A stretch of 64,000 bases of DNA from Rhodococcus sp. Leaf278 (GCF_001426085.1 NZ_LMRR01000044.1:1-64000), one strand, 5' to 3'; shown: positions 52,527 through 61,125, numbered from the stretch's first letter. Notes: generated from the letters alone by a model not told the origin. Program-made: numbers and translations.

Positions 52527-53633
52527 ATGGCTGCAATCACGTACAAGAAGGCATCCTGCGTCTACGAAGGTGCCGACAAGCTCGCCGTCGATTCACTCGA
52601 CCTCGACATCCAGGACGGCGAATTCGTCGTGCTGGTCGGGCCTTCCGGCTCCGGCAAGTCCACCGCGCTGCGGATGCTCGCCGGCCTCGAGGAGATCGAC
52701 GGTGGTGCCATCGAGATCGGTGGCAAGAACATGGTGGGTGTGCCGTCGAAGGACCGCGACATCGCGATGGTGTTCCAGAACTACGCGCTGTACCCCAACA
52801 AGACCGTCGGGGAGAACATGGGTTTCGCGCTGAAGATGCGCGGTGTGTCTCTCGAGGAGCGTACGAAGAAGGTGGCCGAGGCCGCGAAGATCCTCGACCT
52901 CACCGAGTACCTCGACCGAAAGCCCGGCAAGCTCTCGGGTGGTCAGCGTCAACGAGTTGCCATGGGTCGCGCAATCGTTCGTGAACCGCAGGTATTCTGC
53001 ATGGACGAGCCGCTGTCCAACCTCGACGCGAAATTGCGCGTCCAGACGCGTACGCAGATCGCGGCGTTGCAGCGTCGGCTCGGCACCACGACGGTCTACG
53101 TCACTCATGACCAGGTCGAGGCCATGACGATGGGTGATCGTGTTGCGGTGTTGCGCGGCGGCAAACTGCAGCAGTTCGCCTCTCCCACAGACCTGTACGA
53201 CAACCCCGTCAATGCGTTCGTCGCCGGTTTCATCGGTTCGCCGGCGATGAACCTGATGACGGTTCCCATCGGCTCGGGTGGCGTACAGATCGGTAGCTTC
53301 CTGCTTCCCCTCGAACGCGACGAGCTGACCAAGCTCGCGAGCCTGGGTCTCGACAACGTCACTGTCGGGCTACGCCCGGAGCAGCTCGGCATCGTGCACG
53401 GCGGCGGTGAAGGCTTCGAGGGCAAGGTCGATCTGATCGAGGAACTCGGCAGCGAGTCCTATCTCTACGCCCACCTGGACGACCCGAAGGTCAAGGGTCT
53501 CGACGGGGGACCCGTGTCGTTGGTCGCGCGTTCGGCAGTGCGTGCACCGGCCAAAATCGGCGAGAGCATCGGACTGACGCGACTCGACGGTGCGATCCAT
53601 CTCTTCCACCCGGAGACGGGCGAACGGATCTAG
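52527..53633 (+). CDS. Polyol/sugar ABC transporter ATP-binding protein (MalK/SmoK type)
   Basis: A 368-residue ATPase with Walker A GPSGSGKST at 38-46, Q-loop VFQNYALYPNKTVGENMGF, signature LSGGQRQRVAMGRAI, Walker B VFCMDEPLSNLDAKLRVQT and H-loop YVTHDQVEAMTMGD. The C-terminal TOBE region (LRPEQLGIVHGGGEGFEGKV) is the MalK-type regulatory domain. TAGGAGAAAG lies upstream. The stop overlaps the convergent DUF3995 gene within a CTAG tetramer. Confidence 0.93.
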   Translation: MAAITYKKASCVYEGADKLAVDSLDLDIQDGEFVVLVGPSGSGKSTALRMLAGLEEIDGGAIEIGGKNMVGVPSKDRDIAMVFQNYALYPNKTVGENMGFALKMRGVSLEERTKKVAEAAKILDLTEYLDRKPGKLSGGQRQRVAMGRAIVREPQVFCMDEPLSNLDAKLRVQTRTQIAALQRRLGTTTVYVTHDQVEAMTMGDRVAVLRGGKLQQFASPTDLYDNPVNAFVAGFIGSPAMNLMTVPIGSGGVQIGSFLLPLERDELTKLASLGLDNVTVGLRPEQLGIVHGGGEGFEGKVDLIEELGSESYLYAHLDDPKVKGLDGGPVSLVARSAVRAPAKIGESIGLTRLDGAIHLFHPETGERI

Positions 53634-54103
53634 CGCGGTTGGTACGCGGCTTTTCTGGACAGGATCAGTGCCGTCAGAAGCGCTGCGCCCCAGAGCAAAA
53701 AGATGCCGTCGAAGAACAGGTGACCGAATTTGACGCCTCGGTTCTCGTCCGAGACGACCAACCCGATCACCGCCCCGACGAACGATGCTCCGCCCCAGAG
53801 AATCAGCAGTACCGAACCGGGCCAGGATATGCCGAGAACCAACGACGGCACCCTGGCCCGGTTCTGTGCTGCCAGCCGTGGGCGGTTCATGTATGCGAGG
53901 GCCGGAAGAATGGCCGCGGCGAGTTTGACCAGTGCAAGGACCAGCAGTGCCGTTCGTGCCGTTGCCGGTTCGGAGTCGACCCACTCGGTGGCGAAGGCAC
54001 CGACGGTGTCGAGCATCCAACGTCCACCTGCGGCCCAATAGCCGGAAAACGCGGCGTGGACTATCCCCAATGCGCATGCGATCGCGAAGTATCTGATGGC
54101 CAC
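53630..54103 (-). CDS. DUF3995-type four-helix membrane protein
   Basis: A 157-residue membrane protein with four hydrophobic segments: YFAIACALGIVHAAFSGYWA, ALLVLALVKLAAAILPALAY, SVLLILWGGASFVGAVIGLV and FLLWGAALLTALILS. The HAAFSGYWAAGGRWMLDTVG start fits the DUF3995 family, which has no known function. It is convergent with the polyol ABC operon, their stops sharing a CTAG, and divergent from the acyl-CoA synthetase gene. Confidence 0.7.
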   Translation of the reverse strand: MAIRYFAIACALGIVHAAFSGYWAAGGRWMLDTVGAFATEWVDSEPATARTALLVLALVKLAAAILPALAYMNRPRLAAQNRARVPSLVLGISWPGSVLLILWGGASFVGAVIGLVVSDENRGVKFGHLFFDGIFLLWGAALLTALILSRKAAYQPR

Positions 54104-54207
54104 GGGAATCGAGGCTAGCGGAGTTGTTACCCCCGTTCAGGGGTAGCGATGGATTGTTCATCTCCCCTACCGTGGCGGTGATGGGCATCACAGGCGCAGG
54201 AGGAAAC

Positions 54208-55896
54208 ATGGTCGACACGGCATACACGGCATTCAGGAACGCTCGCGATCTACTGCTGGACGCGTACGGCGAGTACGACCGAGCCGTGTCGACCTTCGAG
54301 TGGCCGTCGTTCGGTGAGACGTTCAACTGGGCGATCGACTGGTTCGACGCGATCGCCCGCGGCAACGACGGCACTGCGCTGTGGATCGTCGAGGAAGACG
54401 GCAGCGAGGCCAAATACAGCTTCGACGACATCGCTCGTCGCTCCGACCAGGTGGCTCGGTGGCTCGAGCAACAGGGAATCGGTCGCGGCGACTCGGTGAT
54501 CCTGATGCTCGGTAACCAGGTGGAGCTGTGGGAGTCGATGCTCGCAGTGATGAAACTCGGTGCCGTGCTGATGCCGACCACCACGGCCATCGGGCCCGCT
54601 GATCTGACCGATCGAGTGGTGCGCGGCAATGCCCGCGCCGTGATCGTGAACCCCTCGGACACCGGCAAATTCGACGACGTTCCCGGCGACTACCTGCGTA
54701 TTGCCACGTCGGCCTGTGAAGGTTGGGTCGACTATGCCGAGGCTCGTTCTGTCGAGGCTCGGCCGTTCGAGTCCGTCACTGCGCCCGACGACCGCCTGTT
54801 GATGTACTTCACCTCCGGCACCACCAGCAAGCCCAAGCTCGTCGAACACACTCAGATCTCGTATCCCGTAGGACATCTGAGCACGATGTACTTCCTCGGG
54901 CTTCGCCCCGGCGATGTGCACCTGAACATCAGCTCACCCGGTTGGGCCAAACACGCGTGGAGCTGCTTCTTCGCGCCGTGGATCGCCGAGGCCACCATCT
55001 TCATCTACAACTACGGCAAGTTCGACGCGAAGGCGCTGCTCGAACAGATCCGCCGCGCCGAGGTGACGACCTTCTGTGCACCACCGACTGTGTGGCGCAT
55101 GCTGATTCAAGCTGACCTTGCCGGTGGTGGCGGTTCACTCCGCGAGGCAATCGGTGCCGGTGAACCACTCAATCCCGAAGTGATCTCCACGGTGCAACGG
55201 GAGTGGGGCCTGAATATTCGCGACGGATTCGGGCAGACGGAAACCACTGCGCTGGTGGCCAATACGCCCGGCGCGGTACTCAAGTCCGGTTCGATGGGCC
55301 GGCCACTGCCCGGCGTTCCCGTCGTGATCGTCGACCCCACCACCGGCGAACTCGCCGACGAGGGTGAGATCTGCCTCGACCTGGCACAGCGGCCGTTCAA
55401 CCTGATGACCGGCTACCTCGGTGACCCCGAGCGCAACGCCGCCGTCATGGCCGACGGTTACTACCACACCGGTGACGTCGCCTCACGGGACTCCGAGGGG
55501 TACATCACCTACGTCGGCCGCACCGACGACGTCTTCAAAGCCTCCGATTACAAGATCTCGCCGTTCGAGCTCGAAAGCGTGCTCATCGAACACCCCGCAG
55601 TGGCCGAGGCTGCAGTGGTGCCCGCCCCCGACGAGACGCGACTGGCCGTTCCCAAGGCATACGTGGCATTGGCGTCGGGCTGGGAACCGAACGAGGACAC
55701 GGCATTCGAGATCCTGAAGTATGCCCGCGAGCACCTGGCACCGTTCCTGCGCGTTCGGCGTATCGAGTTCTTCGAGCTGCCGAAAACCATCTCGGGGAAG
55801 ATCCGCCGCGTCGAGTTGCGCGCCCGTGAGGACGCGGCCGTCGGACCGCTGGAAACCGAGTGGCGTGACGACCAGTTCCCCGCGCTGAAGAAGTGA
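54208..55896 (+). CDS. AMP-dependent acyl-CoA synthetase
   Basis: A 562-residue adenylating enzyme. The P-loop-like YFTSGTTSKPKLVEHT, the GFGQTETTALV motif, YYHTGDVASRDSEGYITYVG and the C-terminal KTISGKIRRVELR with the catalytic lysine are all present. The SSPGWAKHAWSCFFAPWIAE and EYDRAVSTFEWPSFGETFNW segments point to the acetate/medium-chain (ACSM-like) group rather than long-chain FadD. It activates a carboxylic acid to acyl-CoA. CAGGAGGA lies five bases before the ATG at 54208, which rules out the upstream start. A TACCCC/GGGGTA inverted repeat is at about 54128-54146. Confidence 0.9.
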   Translation: MVDTAYTAFRNARDLLLDAYGEYDRAVSTFEWPSFGETFNWAIDWFDAIARGNDGTALWIVEEDGSEAKYSFDDIARRSDQVARWLEQQGIGRGDSVILMLGNQVELWESMLAVMKLGAVLMPTTTAIGPADLTDRVVRGNARAVIVNPSDTGKFDDVPGDYLRIATSACEGWVDYAEARSVEARPFESVTAPDDRLLMYFTSGTTSKPKLVEHTQISYPVGHLSTMYFLGLRPGDVHLNISSPGWAKHAWSCFFAPWIAEATIFIYNYGKFDAKALLEQIRRAEVTTFCAPPTVWRMLIQADLAGGGGSLREAIGAGEPLNPEVISTVQREWGLNIRDGFGQTETTALVANTPGAVLKSGSMGRPLPGVPVVIVDPTTGELADEGEICLDLAQRPFNLMTGYLGDPERNAAVMADGYYHTGDVASRDSEGYITYVGRTDDVFKASDYKISPFELESVLIEHPAVAEAAVVPAPDETRLAVPKAYVALASGWEPNEDTAFEILKYAREHLAPFLRVRRIEFFELPKTISGKIRRVELRAREDAAVGPLETEWRDDQFPALKK

Positions 55897-55971
55897 TGTG
55901 AGCGCCCACTATTTGCTGTGGGAGGCGGGATCCCGATTCTCGAGGCAAATTGTGGGCGCTGAGGTCAGTTG
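55893..55971. repeat. 79-bp hairpin repeat, copy 1
   Basis: Starts GTGATGTGAGCGCCCACTAT and ends GAGGTCAGTTG. The arms GCGCCCAC and GTGGGCGC pair over eight bases, with an inner ATTTGC/GCAAAT stem and a GCGGGATCCCG palindrome in the loop. It begins at the stop codon of the acyl-CoA synthetase gene (TGA at 55894-55896). Copy 2 lies 30 bases further on. Confidence 0.8.
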
Positions 55972-56001
55972 GTACGGGCGCGCAGGGTTCGGTTGGCGTA
56001 G

Positions 56002-56080
56002 GTGATGTGAGTGTCCACTATTTGCCTGCGGAAGCGGGATCCCGATTCTCGAGGCGAATTGTGGACGCGGAGGTCAGTTG
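56002..56080. repeat. 79-bp hairpin repeat, copy 2
   Basis: Same length and order as copy 1, with about a dozen differences. The arms read TGTCCAC and GTGGACG: the C-G pair of copy 1 has become T-A, so pairing is kept by a compensatory change. The central GCGGGATCCCGATTCTCGAG is unchanged. Its last bases include the stop codon of the minus-strand hydrolase gene (56074-56076). Confidence 0.8.
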
Positions 56081-56859
56081 CCCCAGAACCGTTCGAGGGC
56101 GCTGAGCACCTCTTCAGAGGCGGCCATCGTCGTCGCGTGGTCGAATCCGCGGATGACGTGCAATTCGGAGTCGGGCACAAGAGCGGCCGCGGCACGAGTG
56201 TCGTCGAGCCGGGTCCGGTCCTCGCTGCCGACGTAGAACAGCGACGGCTGAGTGAATCTCTGTAACGCCTCGTCCGGTAGACCGGGATCGGCGTCGGACG
56301 CTCGGATGTACGCGGCCATGGCCAGAGAATCGTTGGCGGAGAACACTGCCCGGGTTCCTGCATCGATCGGGAACATGCGGTGGCTGCTCCACACGTCGAG
56401 GAATCCGTCCATGCCGCGCTGCTCCAACACATCCGCGCATCCCGGGAAGAACAGGCGATCGAACGCGCCTGCCTGAGCGCCGTGACTACCGCCGCCGACG
56501 GCCAGTGATCGCACTCGTCCGGGCGCTGCCGCCGTCAACGCCAACCCGGCCCGTGCCCCGAACGAGTATCCGAGATAGTCGACGGTCTGCGCACCCACCG
56601 CATCGAGTACCGCAGTCAGATCGCCGACGATGTTGGCCATCGCATAGGCGTCGGGAGTATGCGGCTTGTCGCTGCGGCCGTGTCCGCGACTGTCGATCAA
56701 AATCAACTGCCGACTTCCGCGCAACGCCTTGACATAGCCGAACGTCCGCCAAATGGTGTGCGTCAGAAAACTGCCGTGCACCATCAACAACGGCGGCCCG
56801 GACCCCACCACCGTGTAGGCGATCCGTGTCCCATCGTCGGCATTCGAGGCGTACTCCAC
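56074..56859 (-). CDS. Alpha/beta-fold hydrolase
   Basis: A 261-residue cytosolic hydrolase. LLMVHGSFLTHTIWR carries the oxyanion region, LIDSRGHGRSDKPHTPDAYA follows, and the nucleophile elbow is DYLGYSFGARAGLAL. The acid lies around VGSEDRTRLDDTR and the histidine in GFDHATTMAASEE. The GTG at 56859 was chosen because the alternative ATG at 56898 lies inside an inverted repeat (56892-56927). Substrate unknown; the pattern suits an esterase or a C-C hydrolase. Confidence 0.82.
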   Translation of the reverse strand: MEYASNADDGTRIAYTVVGSGPPLLMVHGSFLTHTIWRTFGYVKALRGSRQLILIDSRGHGRSDKPHTPDAYAMANIVGDLTAVLDAVGAQTVDYLGYSFGARAGLALTAAAPGRVRSLAVGGGSHGAQAGAFDRLFFPGCADVLEQRGMDGFLDVWSSHRMFPIDAGTRAVFSANDSLAMAAYIRASDADPGLPDEALQRFTQPSLFYVGSEDRTRLDDTRAAAALVPDSELHVIRGFDHATTMAASEEVLSALERFWGN

Positions 56860-56891
56860 CCTCCGATTGTCTTCCTTCGAGTCCACTCGAC

Positions 56892-56927
56892 GTGACATTG
56901 ACCCCCGAAAGGGCCACCAGATGTCAC
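56892..56927. repeat. Inverted repeat between ABC-F and hydrolase genes
   Basis: GTGACAT (56892-56898) and ATGTCAC (56921-56927) enclose CCC/GGG pairs. The distal arm covers the ABC-F stop codon at 56924-56926. It could act as a partial terminator between the two minus-strand genes. Confidence 0.45.
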
Positions 56928-58525
56928 ATTGACTCCTCCCGGGTGTGCGCTTCTTCGGCGGACTCGGCGATCGGGGTGAGGTCGATGGTGCGGGTGGGAC
57001 CGATGGCATCGAGGAACGGCCGATCGTGGCTCGCGACGATCAGTGCACCCTCGAATGTCTCCAAGGCTTCGATGAGGTGTTGCCGGCTGGCGATGTCGAG
57101 GTTGTTGGTCGGCTCGTCGAGCATCAGCAGTTTCGGAGCAGGCTCTGCCAGCAGAATTCGTGCCAGTGCAGCCCGCAGTCGTTCGCCTCCGGAGAGGGTG
57201 GCGACGACGGCATCGGCGTCGGCTCCGCGGAACAGGAATCGGGCGAGTTGTCCCCGGATCTGTTCGGCCGTCGCGTGCGGTGCCACGTCGGCAACGTTCT
57301 CGGCAACGGTTCGCGATTCGTCGAAGACGTCGAGTCGCTGCGGCAGGTACTTCCACGGCACCTCTGCGCCGGCAGCATGCAGTGTGCGCAACAGGGTGGT
57401 TTTGCCACTCCCGTTCGGCCCGATCAGGGCGATGCGCTCCGGTCCTACGATGCGCACGTCCTCGTGCACCAGAACCACCTGCCCGGGATGAACTTTCGTC
57501 GCCGGCAGGTCGACGCGTATCTCGCGATCGTCACGCAGCAGATCCTCGGCGGCCGAGAGCGATGACCGGGCGTCGTCGACGCGATCGGTGTGGGTGCCGC
57601 GTAGCTTTCCGGCCGATTCTTGTGCGGCGCGTTTTCGCGCACCCATGATGATCTTGGGTTCGCGCTTCTGCTCTTCCATCTTCTTGCCGTAGCGCAGACG
57701 TCGGTCGAGTTTGATTCGTGTGTCGATCAATTCGCGTTCCTGCTTGCGGACGTCGTTCTTCGCATCGCGGATGGTCGCCCGTGCCGCGTCCTGCTCGGCG
57801 TCGATCACTGCTCGATAGTGCTGGTAGTTTCCGCCGAACATGCGAAGTCGCGAGACGCCGCTGCGTTCTGCGCGCACCTCGGCGATGGAGTCGACCCGCT
57901 CGAGCAGCTCGAGGTCGTGCGTACAGACGATCAGCACACCCGCGTAGCCGTCGATGGCTGTGTACAGCCGTTCTCGCGCAACATGATCGAGGTTGTTCGT
58001 CGGCTCGTCCAGCATCAGAACATCGGGTTCGACCAACAACTGCGCGGTGAGAGCCAACAGCATGGCTTCGCCGCCCGACAAGGTGCCGACCGCCCGATCC
58101 AGGTCGCCGATCGAGCCGACGATGGTGCCGAGTCCGAGCTTGTCCAGCAGCGCCAGTGCGCGTTCCTCGACGTCCCAGGAAGACCCGACGACTACAAAAT
58201 CCTCCTCAGTCGACGTCCCGGATTCGATGCGATGCAACGATTTTCGGATCGAATCGATAGCCAGCACGCGATCCACCGGGAGATCGGGATCGAGTGCGAC
58301 GTCCTGACGCAGATGGCCCAGTACGCCGGGAAGCGAGATCGAACCGTGTTGCGGCGTCAGATCCCCGGCGAGCAACCGAAGCAGCGTCGACTTTCCGGCA
58401 CCGTTGGAGCCGATGAGACCTGTTGTGCCACTTGGAAATGTAACCGACACGGCGTCGAACACGGGGTCGCCGTCGGGCCAGGTGAACGTCAGATTCGAGA
58501 CAGAAAGGGAGGATGAATGAGGCAT
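56924..58525 (-). CDS. ABC-F family ATPase (candidate ribosome-protection factor)
   Basis: A 533-residue soluble protein with two ABC domains and no membrane segment. The first has GSNGAGKST, LSGGEAML and LMLDEPTNNLD; the second has GPNGSGKTT, LSGGERLR and LMLDEPTNNLD. Between them is a long charged linker (about residues 230-330) with RKQERELIDTRIKLDRRLRY and REPKIIMGARKRAAQESAGK, the P-site tRNA-interaction region that sets antibiotic specificity in ARE-type ABC-F proteins. Its ribosome-binding GGAG is predicted to be hidden in a leader hairpin, a common sign of antibiotic-inducible members. A housekeeping translation role cannot be excluded. Confidence 0.88.
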   Translation of the reverse strand: MPHSSSLSVSNLTFTWPDGDPVFDAVSVTFPSGTTGLIGSNGAGKSTLLRLLAGDLTPQHGSISLPGVLGHLRQDVALDPDLPVDRVLAIDSIRKSLHRIESGTSTEEDFVVVGSSWDVEERALALLDKLGLGTIVGSIGDLDRAVGTLSGGEAMLLALTAQLLVEPDVLMLDEPTNNLDHVARERLYTAIDGYAGVLIVCTHDLELLERVDSIAEVRAERSGVSRLRMFGGNYQHYRAVIDAEQDAARATIRDAKNDVRKQERELIDTRIKLDRRLRYGKKMEEQKREPKIIMGARKRAAQESAGKLRGTHTDRVDDARSSLSAAEDLLRDDREIRVDLPATKVHPGQVVLVHEDVRIVGPERIALIGPNGSGKTTLLRTLHAAGAEVPWKYLPQRLDVFDESRTVAENVADVAPHATAEQIRGQLARFLFRGADADAVVATLSGGERLRAALARILLAEPAPKLLMLDEPTNNLDIASRQHLIEALETFEGALIVASHDRPFLDAIGPTRTIDLTPIAESAEEAHTREESM

Positions 58526-58529
58526 GGGC

Positions 58530-58584
58530 GCTCCAAAGGTAAGCGTGCGGACGATCAGCAGGCGTCTAGAACCTTTGGAAGAGC
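58530..58584 (-). promoter_or_regulatory. Hairpin hiding the ABC-F ribosome-binding site
   Basis: On the minus strand the anti-arm GCTCTTCCAAAGGT (58584-58571) can pair with ACCTTTGGAGC (58540-58530), eight continuous pairs plus a GCTC/GAGC extension. The second arm contains GGAG, the only good ribosome-binding site for the ATG at 58525. The first arm is covered by the last codons of the upstream leader frame, so ribosomes there would free the site. Confidence 0.6.
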
Positions 58585-58625
58585 AATGGCCTCTCCGAAT
58601 CTGTGGGCAACAGGGCGAATGCCAC
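58566..58625 (-). CDS. Possible leader peptide of the ABC-F gene (19 codons)
   Basis: GTG at 58625 opens VAFALLPTDSERPLLFQRF, ending in TAG at 58566-58568. The final codons CTC TTC CAA AGG TTC lie on the arm that would hide the ABC-F ribosome-binding site. Shorter versions from in-frame TTG codons are possible; the TTG at 58586 has GGAGAGG just upstream. If the promoter described at 58624-58661 is right, the transcript starts after the GTG and one of these shorter forms would be used. Confidence 0.4.
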   Translation of the reverse strand: MAFALLPTDSERPLLFQRF

Positions 58626-58661
58626 GCTAACCCCGAACCCGACGGGTACGCAATCGAATTA
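58624..58661 (-). promoter_or_regulatory. Candidate WhiB7-type promoter of the ABC-F gene
   Basis: Read on the minus strand: an AT-rich TAATT (58661-58657), three bases, TTGCGT (58653-58648) as -35, 18 bases, and TAGCGT (58629-58624) as -10 (fits TANNNT). AT-rich sequence three bases upstream of the -35 is the known mark of WhiB7-dependent promoters, which drive antibiotic-inducible genes in Mycobacteriales. The match is by eye and is short. Confidence 0.4.
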
Positions 58662-59204
58662 GATCGACGGGCCTTTCTTGCGTAGCTCGTCGACCGTCTC
58701 CATGGCCCCGCGGAGCTCGTCAAGCCATTCCTGAGTGTGTTCACCGACCAGCTTGACCGCCCAGGCCAAGGCGTCCGCGCGGGAGCGAGCGACGCCGGCA
58801 TCGACGAGGGTGTCGAGGACGCGACGCTCGGGCTGACGCAGGCGTGTCATCACCGGAACCGCGAGATGGGTGAACAGGATGACCTCCGATTCGGTCCGAA
58901 CGCCCCACGCGACCTTGCGGCCGTAGCGCTTCTCGGCCTCCGCGGCGATCTGCATGCGGTCACCGCGGGTGGTCTCGCGGAAGCGGGCGATGCGGCCCTC
59001 GAGGGCCGCGGGTGAACTGTCCTGTTCGGTGGGCAGGGTGCCGACGACGACGATCTCCTCACGATCGACCTCGACGGATGCGTCGCCGTCGAACCAGGAG
59101 TCGGGGAGTCGGCCGCCGAACCACTCGGCTGCGTCCGTGGCATTCGGGATGTCTGCGTGCTGCCAGCCGCCGGGGCGTCCGAACGAGCGTCCGTTGGGTT
59201 TCAT
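58659..59204 (-). CDS. Conserved-looking actinobacterial protein of unknown function
   Basis: A 181-residue soluble, charged protein I cannot assign. It begins KPNGRSFGRPGGWQHADIPN with WFGGRLPDSWFDGDASVEVD; the middle (EEIVVVGTLPTEQDSS, ALEGRIARFRETTRGDRMQI) and the C-terminal half (RRVLDTLVDAGVARSRADAL, AWAVKLVGEHTQEWLDELRG) are helical. The latter resembles a helical hairpin seen in DNA-associated antitoxin-like proteins, but this is weak. Immediately upstream is a TGTAA-N6-TTACA palindrome, perhaps its operator. The stop overlaps the promoter proposed for the ABC-F gene. Confidence 0.65.
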   Translation of the reverse strand: MKPNGRSFGRPGGWQHADIPNATDAAEWFGGRLPDSWFDGDASVEVDREEIVVVGTLPTEQDSSPAALEGRIARFRETTRGDRMQIAAEAEKRYGRKVAWGVRTESEVILFTHLAVPVMTRLRQPERRVLDTLVDAGVARSRADALAWAVKLVGEHTQEWLDELRGAMETVDELRKKGPSI

Positions 59205-59224
59205 GATGACTCCTCATGTTGTGT

Positions 59225-59240
59225 TGTAAGACTGATTACA
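59225..59240. promoter_or_regulatory. TGTAA-N6-TTACA palindrome between divergent genes
   Basis: TGTAAGACTGATTACA, with a further TGATTACA overlapping and following it. It lies 20 bases upstream of the minus-strand unknown gene (59204) and 55 bases from the transpeptidase start (59296). It could be the site for an unidentified regulator of either gene. Confidence 0.4.
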
Positions 59241-59295
59241 TGATTACACCTAGATCTGGAAACGCGCCACCAGCAGTTCGGCGGAGGGCTGAGGC

Positions 59296-61125
59296 ATGAT
59301 CGACTCCGTGCGCACAACGAGAAGACCGACGACTCTGGCCGCGATGGTGTCCGTACTGGCGATGGTGCTCGCTGCCTGCGGAAACAGTGGTCCCGATCAG
59401 CCGCAGACCGTTGCGGAGCAGTTCGCGGAGGCGGTCAACAGCTCCAATATCGATCAGGCGGCTGCCCTCACCACCGATCCCGCCGGAGCGACCGCGGCGC
59501 TCACCGCGTTGTACGACGGGCTCTCGGGCGGCGGAACGGTGACGGCGACTCCTGATTTCGAGGCTGTCGACGCCAACGAGGATGCCGGTACGTTCACGCT
59601 GAACGCCGGCTGGCGTTTCTCGACGACCACCGACGGCACCGCCGAACCGGACGGTGAGCCGAAGGAGTGGAACTACACCACCTCGGCAACTGCCGCCGAG
59701 ACCCAGCAGGGATGGAAGATCACCTGGGACCCGGCAATGCTGGTGCCCGGGCTGACGGCCGATTCCTCCGTGCGGTTCACCCCGACCGACGCGCTCGTCG
59801 CGCCTCGGATCTTCGATGCCAACGGCAGCGAGCTCATGTCGCAGCAGGTCGTCACCCTTGTCAACGTCGATGCGACGGCCGATCCGGTGGCCGTCGCAAA
59901 TCTCGTCGGACCCGTCGTTCCGGGGATCACCGCCGAATCCATCGCGTCGAGCGTTGCTGCCGCGCAGGGGAATTCAGCAACAATCGTCTCGCTCCGCCAG
60001 GCCGACATCGACCCCATCGGCGCGCAGCTCGCGACTATCCCCGGAGTCACGCTCGCCCCGCAGACGCGACTGTTGGCCACCGATCGCGACCTCGTCTCGC
60101 CGGTACTCAGTGACCTGACGACGCTGTGGGAGCACGAGCAAGCCGCCAATCGTGGCTGGGCGATCCAAGCGGTCGCGGCCGATGGCACCGTCACCCAGCT
60201 CGCCGGACGCGATGCGAGCACCGGTGAGGACATCGCGACCACCGTCGATTCGGCGCTGCAACTCAAAGCCGAGGACGCCCTGGCCTCGGTGCCGCAGCAG
60301 GCGGCGATCGTTGCGCTTCGGCCGTCGACGGGAGATGTTCTGGCCGTAGCGCAGAACGCCGCCGCGGATGCCGAGGGCCCGATTGCCTTGACCGGCCTGT
60401 ACCCGCCGGGGTCGACCTTCAAGACGGTTACCACCTCGGCTGCTCTGCAGTCCGGAGCCGTCACCCCCGACACGGTGTTGCCCTGCCCGGCGACCGAGAA
60501 CATCGAAGGCAGGCAGATCCCGAACGACGACAACTTCGCTCTCGGCGACGTGCCGCTCCACACCGCCTTCGCCAAGTCCTGCAATACGACGATGGGCCGG
60601 CTCGGTGTCGCTCTCCCGCCGAACGGTCTGACCGACGCGGCTGCTCAGTACGGCCTCGGCGTCGACTACGTGACCCCGGGCCTGACCACCGTCACCGGCT
60701 CGGTGCCGTCGGCCGATACCCCGGCGCAGCGCGTCGAATCCGCCATCGGCCAAGGCCAGGTGACCGCGTCGCCGTTCGGTATGGCGCTGGTGGCGTCGTC
60801 CATTGCCAACAACGGATTGCGTGCGCCGACGGTCGTCGCCGGTGAGCCCGGCGTGGGCAACATGCAGCCGGCAGCGGTGAACCCGCAGGTCACCGAGCAG
60901 CTGAAGACGATGATGCGCGAGACCATCACCGGCGGCACGGCCACGGCGCTGAACGACATCCCCGGGTTGCTCGGCAAGACCGGCACCGCTGAATTCGGTG
61001 CCAACAACGAAGGCGCTCACGGTTGGTTCGTCGGGATTTCCGGCGATCTCGCGTTCGCGGTCTTCGTGAACAACGCGGGTAGCTCGGCACCCGCCATCGA
61101 GGCTGCGGGTCGCTTTCTGAGGTGA
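59296..61125 (+). CDS. Penicillin-binding lipoprotein (PbpLipo-type transpeptidase) with NTF2-like N-terminal domain
   Basis: A 609-residue exported class B PBP. The signal peptide ends in lipobox VLAACG. Residues about 35-155 form the MecA_N/NTF2-like domain (QFAEAVNSSNIDQAAALTTD, then GWKITWDPAMLVPGL). A PBP dimerisation region leads to the transpeptidase domain, which has all three motifs: S373-x-x-K376 in YPPGSTFKTV, S428-C-N430 in AKSCNTTMGR and K561-T-G in LGKTGTAEFG. It cross-links peptidoglycan at the outer face of the membrane and is expected to bind beta-lactams. A degenerate paralogue follows directly. Confidence 0.92.
   Translation: MIDSVRTTRRPTTLAAMVSVLAMVLAACGNSGPDQPQTVAEQFAEAVNSSNIDQAAALTTDPAGATAALTALYDGLSGGGTVTATPDFEAVDANEDAGTFTLNAGWRFSTTTDGTAEPDGEPKEWNYTTSATAAETQQGWKITWDPAMLVPGLTADSSVRFTPTDALVAPRIFDANGSELMSQQVVTLVNVDATADPVAVANLVGPVVPGITAESIASSVAAAQGNSATIVSLRQADIDPIGAQLATIPGVTLAPQTRLLATDRDLVSPVLSDLTTLWEHEQAANRGWAIQAVAADGTVTQLAGRDASTGEDIATTVDSALQLKAEDALASVPQQAAIVALRPSTGDVLAVAQNAAADAEGPIALTGLYPPGSTFKTVTTSAALQSGAVTPDTVLPCPATENIEGRQIPNDDNFALGDVPLHTAFAKSCNTTMGRLGVALPPNGLTDAAAQYGLGVDYVTPGLTTVTGSVPSADTPAQRVESAIGQGQVTASPFGMALVASSIANNGLRAPTVVAGEPGVGNMQPAAVNPQVTEQLKTMMRETITGGTATALNDIPGLLGKTGTAEFGANNEGAHGWFVGISGDLAFAVFVNNAGSSAPAIEAAGRFLR

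Noticed and set aside
55893-56080. 79-bp repeats as a CRISPR array.
   Set aside because: Only two copies, the repeats are palindromic and diverged, the spacer is 30 bases and no cas genes are near.
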